A stretch of 64,000 nucleotides of DNA from Argonema galeatum A003/A1. Lineage in GTDB: Bacteria > Cyanobacteriota > Cyanobacteriia > Cyanobacteriales > Aerosakkonemataceae. The notes beneath the pieces were generated by a model. That model was not told the origin of the DNA. It did not search any database and worked only from the letters and a program-made list of their open reading frames with translations. The stretch lies in assembly GCF_023333595.1 (NCBI RefSeq), contig NZ_JAIQZM010000023.1, positions 1-64,000 on the forward strand, in the 5' to 3' direction. Made by a program: the position numbers and the translations under genes. Position 1 is the stretch's first letter. Each line of letters starts with the position of its first letter. This document shows, one piece after another, positions 1 through 10,300 of this stretch.

Positions 1-78
1 CCCCCCTCCCCGTCCACGGGGAGGGGTTGGGGGTGGGGTCCCCCCTCCCCGTCCACGGGGAGGGGTTGGGGGTGGGGT
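1..78. repeat. 39-bp tandem repeat, two copies
   Basis: Two nearly identical 39-bp units (1-39 and 40-78) are built from C-tracts, GTCCACGGGGAGGGG and GTTGGGGGTGGGG. The unit is a multiple of three, so it keeps the hemD reading frame open across the array up to the left edge of the window. It is probably a dispersed GC-rich cyanobacterial repeat lying against the 5' end of hemD. Further copies may lie outside the window. Confidence 0.85.
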
Positions 79-845
79 CTCCCCTCGCTGGCAAAACCAT
101 CCTGGTAACGCGATCGGTTGGTCAATCTGAGGAGTTTACCAACCTCTTGCAACAAGCAGGCGCAATGGTAATCGAAATGCCTACCCTAGAAATTGGCCCG
201 CCTTCCAGTTGGGAGAGTCTCGATCGTGCGATCGCAAATATTCAAACTTTTAACTGGTTAATCCTAACTTCCACCAACGGCGTGGACTATTTCTTTGCAC
301 GACTGGAAGCACAAGGGAAAGATGTTCGTGCCTTAGCTGCCCTGAAAATTGCCGTAGTTGGCAAAAAAACAGCCCAACGACTCAAACAACACTGCGTCAA
401 CCCCGATTTTATCCCGCCAGACTTTGTGGCAGATTCTCTCGTCGAAAACTTCCCAGAGGGGTTGGAAGGCCAAAAAATTCTCTTTCCCAGAGTGGAAACT
501 GGCGGACGAGAAATCCTCGTGCAGGAATTAACTGCCAAAGGCGCTATTGTCATCGAAGTACCAGCCTATCAGTCCCAGTGTCCTACCACTGTACCAGCTT
601 TAGCTTTGGATGCCCTAGAGCGCAAAGCCGTGGATGCGATTACTTTTGCTAGCTCCAAAACTGTGCAATATTTTTGTCAGATCATCGGGGAATTGCGATC
701 GGCAGATCTTCTAGAGGGAGTTTGGATTGCTTCGATCGGCCCTCAAACCTCCAAAACCTGTCAGCAACTATTGGGACGGGTGGATGTAGAGGCAAAAGAA
801 TATACCTTGGAAGGCTTATTTCAAGCTTTACTCAAAATTCGATGA
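72..845 (+). CDS. hemD: uroporphyrinogen-III synthase (HemD)
   Basis: This enzyme cyclises hydroxymethylbilane to uroporphyrinogen III in cytoplasmic haem/chlorophyll synthesis. The protein has the HemD-family opening (GKTILVTRS), a conserved LTSTNGV segment, an FPRVETGGREIL segment in the second lobe and a final IASIGPQTSKTC motif. The length of about 257 aa fits the family. I chose GTG 72 because conserved sequence starts six codons later. The frame stays open upstream through the 39-bp repeats to the window edge, so the start is uncertain and the annotated gene may be longer. The TGA lies three bases before the coaE ATG, so the two genes are probably co-transcribed. HemD proteins diverge strongly, but the motifs and length make the call good. 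Confidence 0.88.
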   Translation: MGSPLAGKTILVTRSVGQSEEFTNLLQQAGAMVIEMPTLEIGPPSSWESLDRAIANIQTFNWLILTSTNGVDYFFARLEAQGKDVRALAALKIAVVGKKTAQRLKQHCVNPDFIPPDFVADSLVENFPEGLEGQKILFPRVETGGREILVQELTAKGAIVIEVPAYQSQCPTTVPALALDALERKAVDAITFASSKTVQYFCQIIGELRSADLLEGVWIASIGPQTSKTCQQLLGRVDVEAKEYTLEGLFQALLKIR

Positions 846-848
846 ACA

Positions 849-1466
849 ATGCCCAATGCCCAAACTGACCCCAATGCCCCAGTCCGACGCCTCATCGGTC
901 TAACTGGCGGCATTAGCACAGGTAAAACTACTGTATCAAATTATCTTGCCAAAACCTACAATTTTCCGATTTTTGATGCAGATATTTATGCTCGCGAAGC
1001 TGTTGAACCCGGTTCGCCAATCCTCAACCAAATAGTAGAGCGTTATGGCTCAGATATTATGACAACTTCAGGAACTTTAAACCGTAAGGAGTTGGGCAAT
1101 ATCGTTTTCAATAATCCCACCGAGAGATATTGGTTAGAGCAACAAATTCACCCCTATGTACGCGATCGGTTTCTGAGTGCGATCGATGAATTACCGTTAC
1201 ATTCGACAGTCGTGTTAGTTGTGCCTCTGTTATTTGAAGCAAATATGACAGATTTGGTAACAGAAATCTGGGTAGTATTTGCTGATGAACAACAACAATT
1301 AAATAGATTGATGGAACGAGATAAATTGACTTTAGAGCAGGCGAAAGCGAGGATTAATAGTCAAATGTCAATTCAGGAGAAGTGCAACAAAGCTGATGTG
1401 GTTTTGGATAACTCTTCTACTCAACAACATCTTTGCCAACAAGTAGATGCAGCCTTGTTACGGTGA
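849..1466 (+). CDS. coaE: dephospho-CoA kinase
   Basis: It phosphorylates the 3'-OH of dephospho-CoA, the last step of coenzyme A synthesis. Residues 17-25 form the P-loop GLTGGISTGKT. This is followed by the CoA-kinase hallmarks DADIYAREAV, a LEQQIHPYVRDR segment (the family's IHP motif) and VVLVVPLLFE. A C-terminal DVVLDNSST region is typical. At 205 aa it has the usual bacterial length. The ATG sits three bases after the hemD stop, so translational coupling is likely. Confidence 0.95.
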   Translation: MPNAQTDPNAPVRRLIGLTGGISTGKTTVSNYLAKTYNFPIFDADIYAREAVEPGSPILNQIVERYGSDIMTTSGTLNRKELGNIVFNNPTERYWLEQQIHPYVRDRFLSAIDELPLHSTVVLVVPLLFEANMTDLVTEIWVVFADEQQQLNRLMERDKLTLEQAKARINSQMSIQEKCNKADVVLDNSSTQQHLCQQVDAALLR

Positions 1467-1507
1467 TAAGTAGGTGGACATAATTAAACGTAAAACTGCC
1501 GCGCCCT

Positions 1508-1680
1508 TAGAAACCCGGTTTCTTGGAGAAACCGGGTTTCTTGGAGAAACCGGGTTTCTGGATGTTCAGTGAAGCGAAACCCAACGCATTTGCCCTAGTT
1601 TCGTGCCTCAACCCAACCTACGAATCAAGGTATTTTTCATTTTGGCGAAGGTATTGTTGGAGAAACCGGGTTTCTGGATG
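1508..1680. repeat. interspersed AAACCGGGTTTCT palindromic repeats
   Basis: The 349-bp gap after coaE carries four copies of a short palindromic motif (GAAACCGGGTTTCT and variants). Three are head-to-tail at about 1508-1560 and one lies at 1659-1676. Dispersed repeats of this kind are common in Oscillatoriales intergenic DNA. I see no gene in 1467-1815. A weak promoter-like TTGACA occurs at 1743, ahead of the broken oxygenase gene. Confidence 0.75.
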
Positions 1681-1827
1681 TTCAGTTTATTTACGATCGC
1701 TTACTTAATAGCCAGCAGATGGCATTTAACTATATCCATTCATTGACAAAAGATACTTTGTCTGATAGGGTCGGAAAAACCTACGATCGGATCTTGCCAA
1801 GCTAGGTAAGTCCCGGTGAGGAGTAAA

Positions 1828-2108
1828 ATGAACCAACCTACTCAAAACCAAATTAAAGCTGTGACTCAAGACTACTGTAAAGTTCCGGAATCAATTTCGA
1901 TCGCCAATACTATGCTTCAACAAACTCAAGACAAAACTGTAACAGAAAAAAATGGTTGCCGAATATCGGAAGCCGCCAAGCTACATATAACGTCCCTGTA
2001 AGGCAGGATTACCATGAGTTAGTAGAAAAGTTCCCTTACCCTTCATAAATTAAAAAAGAGATCCAAAAACTATTTGATGATGAAGTGTATCCGCACTTCG
2101 AGAAATAA
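1828..2108 (+). pseudogene. carotenoid oxygenase remnant (internal deletion)
   Basis: The first codons (MNQPTQNQ, then VPESI) match the N-terminus of the intact downstream gene (MNQPTQNP, VPQSI). From 1983, in another frame, the sequence reads YNVPVRQDYHELVEKFPYPS. After an in-frame TAA (2046-2048) it continues IKKEIQKLFDD and ends at 2106-2108. This matches the C-terminus of the same neighbour (YKVSAQEDYQELV... and LLKELFD). The whole catalytic middle, about 550 codons, is missing, and a frameshift and a nonsense codon are present. It is a dead tandem paralogue of the gene at 2140. A GTG 12 bp upstream is a possible alternative start, but ATG 1828 has a GAGG-type ribosome site and matches the paralogue. 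Confidence 0.8.
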
Positions 2109-2139
2109 CTACAATCTACCTAACAAAATGAGGAATACC

Positions 2140-4170
2140 ATGAACCAACCAACTCAAAACCCGATCGCGACAACATCTGACTGCCATCAAGTTCCCCAGT
2201 CAATTATAACTGCGCGTCGAGAGGAACTAGACAATGTTGAACTCGACGTTGTTGAGGGGGAATTACCGAACGACATCCAGGGTTATGTTTTTATCGTCGC
2301 ACCAGTTGGTACGGTTGATTCTGGAGGATTGCCGTTCCAAACGGGAGATTCGATCCTGAATGGCGATGGCATGGTTTACCGATTAGATTTTACCCAAACT
2401 CAGAAAGTTAGCGTAAAATCGCGACTGCTTAAGACTGTTGAGTATCGGATAGATGAGGCAACCAAAAAGGGAACGAGGTTTGCTGTGTTGGGCTTTAAGA
2501 ATTATGGCATTTTGAGGTATTCTTTGTTTCTGGGCGCTCGCAATGAGTTAAATACCGCTTTTCTGCCTGTAAAATTTAAACAAGACGATCGCGAGCGCTT
2601 GCTAGTCAATTATGATGCGGGTCGTCCGTATGAAATCGATCCACAAAGTCTGAAAGTAATCACTCCAGTAGGAACAACTAAAGAGTGGCACGCTGAAGTT
2701 AAACTTCCCTATATCTTTCCCCCCATTTTTAGCACTGCTCATCCAGCCTTCGATCCCTACGAAGGCGAAATGTTCACTGTTAATTATGGCAGGTCTTTAG
2801 ATAATTTTATTGACAGTATACCTGGAATGGAAGCAATAGAAAAACTTTTTCCAAGAATTCGTCAATTTTTGGAAAAATTCAAGGGCTTACAGGATTTCGT
2901 CTATCTGCTTCGCTGGAAAGGAGATGGTTCTTTAGAGCGATGGAAATTGGTACTTCCTGATGGTTCGCCTCTCAGGATCGAGCAAACAATGCACCAAATT
3001 GGTATTACCAAAGATTACATAATCCTATTAGATACAGCTTTTACAACTGGGTTGGAGCAGTTACTAAACAACCCCTTGCCAGAAAACAAGCCTTTGGAAA
3101 GTTTGCTCAGAGAATTACTAGAGAAAGCACCATCTCCTGAATCGAAATTTTATATTGTCAATCGCAATCATTTGGTGAATGGACAGTATCCAGCCTCAAA
3201 CGATCCAGAGATTCCAGAAGTTGTGGTGCGGAAAGTCGTAATTCCTAAAGAAGCGGCTCACTTTCTGGTGGACTATGACAATCCGAATGATGAAATTACA
3301 ATCCACGTTGCCCATATTTGCGCCTGGGATGTGGCTGAGTGGTTGCGCCAATACGATCTATCTGCTTATCCTCCCCACGACCCCGCTCCTTCGCTTTTAG
3401 CGGGAATGGAAACAAATAATATGGATATTAGTTGCATGGGGCGTTATGTAATTGACGGCAAAAGTCAAGATGAAGAGCCGCTCTGTGCAAATGTAATGTT
3501 CGATGCGAACTGTACGTGGGGTGCAGGATTGTACGCTTACCGCGATCGCTTGAATTCAGGAATGCCTCCGCGACAGCTAGAGAATATTTACTGGACTTCT
3601 TTTGGACTTTGGCCCGAATTAATGACTCAGTTTGGGTGTTACCTGTACCGAAACTATCCTTCAACAATACCCCTGGAAAAAGTTCTAGGCTTAGCTCAAA
3701 CAGGTCAACCCGCTGGCTTGTTTCGCTTGAATACTGCATCGATGCAAATTGAAGACTTCTACAACTTTGATTACGGCTATATGGTGAGTTCGCCTCAATT
3801 TGTACCCCGTAAGGATAGCGACGATAGCTCAACAAATGGCTATATTGTTTGTACTGTTTTCTTCCAAGATATTAAGCAAATTTGGATTTTCGATGCAGAT
3901 AATTTGCAAAAAGGCCCCAGGTCCAAGTTGAGTAATAAGGAGGGGAAACCAGAAGCACTCAATTTTGGTTTTACCTTACATACAGCTTGGCTACCAACTA
4001 TCTCCCAACACAAAGCCACTTACAAAGTCTCGGCGCAGGAAGACTATCAGGAGTTGGTGGATAATTACCAGTATCCCGAAGATCCCCAGAAAGCAGCATT
4101 ACTTAAGGAACTGTTCGATAGCGTGTTGCCTTTGGCTTATGAGGAAGAGTTAAAATCTACCCGATCGTAG
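2140..4170 (+). CDS. carotenoid oxygenase family protein
   Basis: This is a 676-aa member of the carotenoid cleavage/lignostilbene dioxygenase family, non-haem iron enzymes that split conjugated double bonds with O2. Near-N-terminal GELPNDIQGYVF and GDGMVYRLDF are family hallmarks. Candidate iron-ligand histidines lie in TAHPAFDPY, MHQIGITKDY, HVAHICAWD and the C-terminal LHTAWLP. The ATG at 2140 is preferred over an in-frame ATG at 2074 because the broken paralogue upstream starts with the same residues and an AGGAAT lies just ahead. It follows its own decayed duplicate and stands alone. The substrate (carotenoid, apocarotenal or stilbene) cannot be told from sequence. Confidence 0.85.
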   Translation: MNQPTQNPIATTSDCHQVPQSIITARREELDNVELDVVEGELPNDIQGYVFIVAPVGTVDSGGLPFQTGDSILNGDGMVYRLDFTQTQKVSVKSRLLKTVEYRIDEATKKGTRFAVLGFKNYGILRYSLFLGARNELNTAFLPVKFKQDDRERLLVNYDAGRPYEIDPQSLKVITPVGTTKEWHAEVKLPYIFPPIFSTAHPAFDPYEGEMFTVNYGRSLDNFIDSIPGMEAIEKLFPRIRQFLEKFKGLQDFVYLLRWKGDGSLERWKLVLPDGSPLRIEQTMHQIGITKDYIILLDTAFTTGLEQLLNNPLPENKPLESLLRELLEKAPSPESKFYIVNRNHLVNGQYPASNDPEIPEVVVRKVVIPKEAAHFLVDYDNPNDEITIHVAHICAWDVAEWLRQYDLSAYPPHDPAPSLLAGMETNNMDISCMGRYVIDGKSQDEEPLCANVMFDANCTWGAGLYAYRDRLNSGMPPRQLENIYWTSFGLWPELMTQFGCYLYRNYPSTIPLEKVLGLAQTGQPAGLFRLNTASMQIEDFYNFDYGYMVSSPQFVPRKDSDDSSTNGYIVCTVFFQDIKQIWIFDADNLQKGPRSKLSNKEGKPEALNFGFTLHTAWLPTISQHKATYKVSAQEDYQELVDNYQYPEDPQKAALLKELFDSVLPLAYEEELKSTRS

Positions 4171-4328
4171 GAGTTTGGGGATCGTAATGCCCTATTTTCC
4201 TTTCAGCCTCTTCTTTATCCTCCCCTCCTCCCTTTGGCTATTTACAGCTTTGGGTCAGAGGCGGAGGATAATTCTCTCTATAATTGAAGGCGAGCAACCT
4301 AAAACATTGAAAAATAGAGGTAAAAATC

Positions 4329-7300
4329 ATGATTTTTCTTCCAGGCTATACCATGAACGAAATAATTTACGAAAGTTCCAAAACTTTTGTTTACCGAGGA
4401 CAACGCGATCGCACGAGCCAGCCTGTTATTATCAAAATCCTCAAGGACGAATATCCAACTATTGAAGAGATTACCCGTTTAAGGCAAGAATTTATAATTC
4501 CCCAAAAGATAGATTGTGCGGGAATTGTCAAACCCTACAGTTTAGAAAATTATCAAAACAGTTTTGCCCTCATTCTAGAAGACTTTGGCGGTCAGTCGCT
4601 AAAGCAGATATTTGAGTTCCAAGCTCTTGAAATCAAAGCTTTTTTACAAATCGCAATTTCTTTAGCGGAAATTTTAGCTCAACTCCATAAAGTTTCGATT
4701 ATTCATAAAGATATTAAACCGAGCAATATTATTTTTAACCCGGAGACAGGAGAAGTAAAACTAACTGATTTTAGCATCGCGATCGCTCTCCCCAAAGAAC
4801 AGCAGGCAGTTGTGAATCCCCATTTATTGGAAGGAACGCTGGCTTATATCTCCCCCGAACAAACGGGAAGAATGAACCGCGCCATCGACTACCGCAGTGA
4901 CTTTTATTCTCTCGGCGTCACCTTCTACGAACTGCTAACAGGGCAGTTACCGTTTATAACCAACGATTTGATGGAGTTAATTCACTGCCATATTGCCAAA
5001 AAACCAGTGCCACCCCATCTTTTGAACGAAGGAAACGGGAAAATTCCGCCAGTTCTCTCCCATATTGTCATGAAGCTGATGGAGAAAAATGCGGAAGAAC
5101 GATATCAAAGTGCGGCGGGGTTGAAATTTGACCTGGAAACTTGTTTGCAGGAGCTAGAAACAAGGGGAGAGATTGCTAATTTTCGCTTGGGAACTCGCGA
5201 TCGCGGCACTCAACTGCTTATTCCCCAAAAACTTTATGGACGAGAAGCGGAAGTTGCAGAGTTACTAGCAGCATTTGACCGGATAGCGGTCAAAGACGCG
5301 CCGATGGAAGAGTCACCCGCAACAGAAGATTCTCAATCCACAATCCAAAATTCAAAATCTAAAATCGAACTGATGCTCGTTTCCGGTTATTCCGGGATTG
5401 GCAAAACTTCGATCGTCAACGAAGTTCATAAACCCATTGTGGCAGCAAGGGGTTATTTTATTTCCGGTAAATTCGACCAGTTTAAACGCAATATTCCCTA
5501 TGCTGCTCTAATTCAAGCTTTTAGTGAATTGCTCCGTCATATCTTAACTGAAAGCAATGAACAGATTGCGGTTTGGAAAGTAAAACTTTTAGACGCGATC
5601 GGTACAAATGGACAAATCGTTATTGATGTAATCCCGGAACTGGAACTGATTATCGGTTCTCAGCCAGAAGTTCCCTCAGTGGGAGCATTAGAAGCTCAAA
5701 ATCGCTTTAATCGAGTTTTTCTGCACTTTGTTGGCGTTTTTTGCCAACCCGAACACCCGTTGGTAATTTTCCTCGACGATTTGCAGTGGGCTGATTCTGC
5801 TTCTTTGAAGTTAATTCAGCTTCTCGTTACTGACGATAATAGCAAATATTTGTTGATGATTGGAGCCTATCGCGATAACGAAGTCAGCCCCACCCATCCC
5901 TTGATTCAAACCCTAGAAAAAATACGCGAAACAGAAACAAGGGTCAATGATATTATCGTTAAACCGCTGTTTTTGGCTAATGTCAGCCAATTAATCGGAG
6001 ATACGCTGAACGTCGATGTAGATGCAAAGAGACTCAAACAGTTTTCTGAACTCGTTTTCAATAAAACCCAAGGGAATCCATTTTTCTTAACTCAACTATT
6101 CAAAACTCTCTACTCAGAAGGATTAATCGTTTATCAAGTAGAAACGGATAGTTGGCAGTGGGATATCAAAGAAATACAAGCCATTGGCATCACCGATTAC
6201 AACGTGGTCGATCTGGTTGCCAGAAATATACGCAAACTTCCAGAAACTACTCAGAAAGTTTTGAAACTGGCGGCTTGTGTTGGAAACCAATTTAACTTAG
6301 AGATTCTCTCAATTGTGAATGAAGAATCAAATGTTGTTACCGCAGGTTATCTCTGGTCAGCACTGCAAGCAGGGTTGATTCTGCCGATTGGCGAAAACTA
6401 TAAAATTCCTCAACTTTTTGCTGGCGAGGAATTGTCAAATTTACAGGATATAAAAGTAGATTATCGATTTTTGCACGATCGCGTGCAGCAAGCTGCTTAT
6501 TCTCTCATTCCTGAAGATGATAAAAAGGCAACTCACCTGAAAATCGGTCAACTATTACTGAAAAATACTACCCCCGAAGAACGCAAAGATAATATCTTTG
6601 CTCTAGTAAACCAATTGAATTTTGGATTGGATTTATTAACAAAACAGTCTGCTAAAAATGATTTAGCTGAATTGAATCTTATTGCTGGACAGAAAGCTAA
6701 AGCCAATACAGCTTACGAAGCGGCAGTTAACTTTTTTAATATAGGAATAGAGCTTTTAGATAAGAATAGTTGGGAACGCCAATACAAATTAACGTTTGAT
6801 CTTTATATAGAAGCCTCTGAAGCTGAATATTTGATCGCAAATATAGAAGGTGGAGAAATTTTGTGCGATCGCGCTCTCGCCAAAGCTGAATCTACTCTCG
6901 ATCGAGTTAAATTATATGAATTAAAGCTTAAATTTATAATGGCGAAAAACCAAATTCAAGCAGTTTTAGAGATGGGACTGCAAACTCTAGAACTGCTAGG
7001 AGTAACCCTTTCTCAATCCCCTCCGCAAGACTTCGACTTTGAAAAATTGGCTAACTTGCCACCCATGACCGACCCCCACAAGCTAGCAGCAATGCAGATG
7101 TTGTTTTCGATCTATCCGGCGGCTTGTTTTGCAGAAAGCAACCTTGTTTTACCCATCTTGTACACCACTATCGAACTCTCCCGCCAGTATGGGAATGCGC
7201 CTGCTTCTGTTAATGCCTATTGCAGTTATGGTGCTTTAGTTGCTTGGTTAATACCTGATATCGATTTGGCTTATCAGTTAGGTCAGCTTTCCCTGCGAGT

Positions 7301-10300
7301 ATTAGATAAGTTAAATGCTAGAGAATTTCGCTGTAAAGCTATCCTGACAATTGCAATTAATATTCAACATAACAAGGAACATATTAGGAATATTTTAGAT
7401 AATTTTATTCAAGCTATTCAAAGTGGCTTAGAAATCGGCGATATAGAGTGGGCTTCTTATGCAGTAGCGTACTACTGTGAATCTTTATTCTATACTGGTG
7501 AATATTTGGACACTGTGGCAGAAAAACAGAGTGAGTACCTCAACCTAGTGTTAAAGTTGAAAATAGAACACTCAATTTATTTAACAAAAATTATCTATCA
7601 GTTAGTAGCTAATTTGCAGGGGATATCGTTTGAAAGATGCCTAATGGTTGGAGAAGTTTTCAATGAAGAAGAAGCTTTGCCCTATCTTGCAAAGCTCAAT
7701 AGCATAATTCCTATATTTTATATATATTTTGCTAAGTCTATGCTTTGTTATTTATTTAAGGAATACGATAGAGCTTTACAATATAGTAAAAAAGCAGTTA
7801 ACTATGCGGGCTTTATTCAAGCAAATATTATCTTTACTGAGCATAATTTATTTTATTCACTGGCTTTATTGGCTAACTATTCTCAAGCCGATTCGGAAAG
7901 TGCAGAGAAGTTGCAAGAAGACTTAAACCAAGTAGCAGCCAATCAAGAAAAAATGAGGTATTGGGCGCACCACGCGCCCATGAATTACCAGCACAAATAT
8001 GACTTAGTAGAAGCAGAAAAAGCTCGCGTTTTGGGGCAAAGTCTCGAAGCAATGGAATATTACGATCGGGCCATATCTGGAGCCAAAGAAAATAAATACG
8101 TCCAACACCAAGCTCTTGCTAGCGAACTCGCCGGAGAATTTTATCTGGCATTAGGTCGCCAAAAGATAGCTCGTACTTACTTAGTTGATGCTTACTATGC
8201 TTATGGTCGCTGGGGAGCGAAAGCAAAAGTTAAACATCTAGAAGCTAGCTATCCCGAACTATTCTTACCGCTTCGGAATAAGAAAAAGAGCCTTTCTACT
8301 CAAGAAACATCGATCGAAATAACTAGGGAAACCATCACATCTACAAGTTCCAGCGTTTCAAATACTATAGATGTAGCAACTGCGATAAAAGCTTCTCAAG
8401 CTATCTCCTGCGAAGTTCACCTAGATAAGTTACTCGCCACTTTGATGCAAATAGTGTTGTCAAACACGGGAGCGGAAAAAGTCTACCTTCTCTTATTTAA
8501 AACAGAAAACTGGGCGATCGAAGCTCAATTTACAGACGGACAGCTTAAATTACCATCGCTCCCACTTACCGAAAGTCAAGATCTTCCCATTTCCTTGATC
8601 AATTATGTAGAACGCACACAAGAAACTCTAGTGATTGATGATGTCACCACTGACACCACTTTTGCGGCTGACCCCTATATCAAAAAGCAGCAACCCAAAT
8701 CAGTATTATGTACTCCGATCAAAAATCAAGGCAGAATGATTAGCTTACTTTACTTAGAAAATAATTTAGTTACAGGTGCTTTTACTCCCGGACGTCTGCA
8801 AATATTGCAACTGATTTCTGCCCAAGCAGCCATCTCACTAGAAAACGCTCTTCTCTATCGGACGCTGGAAGAAAAAGTTGAAGATCGCACCGCTCAAATA
8901 AGTCAAACTAACCAATTATTACAGCATGAAATAGTCGAACGCAAACAGATAGAAGTGCAATTACGGCAGAGCGAAGCACGTTATCTAGGAATTATCGAAG
9001 ATCAGACAGAACTGATTATTAGATTTTTACGAGATGGAAAAGTAACTTTTGTTAATGAAGCTTTTTGTCGGTTTTTTGGACTGAGGCGAGAAGAAATTAT
9101 CGGCTATCACTACGCACCTGTTGTGTTTGAGGAAGACCGCGAATATGTTGCTGCTTTCGTGAATTCGATTAGCAAAGAAAACCCAGTAGCCTCAGTTGAA
9201 AATCGGGTAATTGTCAAAGGAGAGATACGTTGGGCTCAGTGGATTAACCGGGCGATATTTGACCAGTCCGATCGCCTTCTAGAATACCAAGCAGTAGGAC
9301 GAGATATTACCGATCGCAAAAAAGCCGAAGCCGAACTCGAAACCGCCAAAGAAGCCGCCGAATCAGCCAACCGCGCCAAAAGTACCTTCCTGGCCAACAT
9401 GAGCCACGAACTGAGGACGCCCCTCAACGCCATTCTCGGCTTTTCCCAACTCATGAGTCGGGCCACAAATCTCGTCAAAGAACAGCAAGACAATCTCGGC
9501 ATCATTCGTCGCAGCGGCGAACATTTGCTCACCCTGATCAACCAAGTGCTAGACCTCTCCAAAATTGAAGCCGGACGCATGACACTCCATGAAAATAACT
9601 TCGACCTCTACCTGCTGCTAAATGATGTCGAAAATATGTTTTCTTTGAAAGCCAAAGAAAAAGGCTTACAGTTAAAATGCGATCGGGCCGCCGATGTGCC
9701 CCAACATATCTGCACTGATGAAGTAAAATTGCGGCAAGTCCTAATTAACCTAATTGGTAATTCCATTAAATTTACCAGCCAAGGAAGCGTATCCCTCACA
9801 GTCAAACTGGGCAGAAAAAATTCCCAATCAATCACCTTTCAAGTCATAGACACAGGCGTTGGGATTGCTGCTGATGAACTCCAAAACCTCTTCAAACCCT
9901 TCGTGCAAACAACAGCGGGTCAACAAGTGCAAGAAGGAACGGGATTGGGATTGACGATTAGCCGCCAATTCATCCGCTTGATGGGGGGTGAAATCACCGT
10001 CATCAGTCACGGTATAGCCTTCACCCCTGGCACAGCTTCTTTGTCACAGCAGGAAGAAACCACTACTGGTACTATATTTCAGTTTGACATTCAAGCGAAC
10101 CAGGTGGCGGAGAGCGAAATCGAGCAGCGGTCCGATCGTCGTCCCGTCAAGGCCCTTGCCCCCAACCAACCAGAATATCGAATGCTCATTGTCGATGATA
10201 GCAATGTAAATCGCCAATTATTACACAAACTCCTCAACCCACTTGGCTTTAAACTACAAGAAGCCAACAATGGTAGGGAGGCATTGTCACTCTGGGAGCA

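Noticed and set aside
1523..1708. 61-codon ORF on the plus strand
   Set aside because: It consists of the GAAACCGGGTTTCT repeats read in frame, with no ribosome site.
1743..1770. TTGACA promoter for the oxygenase remnant
   Set aside because: No convincing -10 box at the right distance, so it is mentioned only as weak.
4175..4465. 96-codon ORF ahead of the hybrid kinase
   Set aside because: It overlaps the first 45 codons of the kinase in another frame. The kinase start matches its family.
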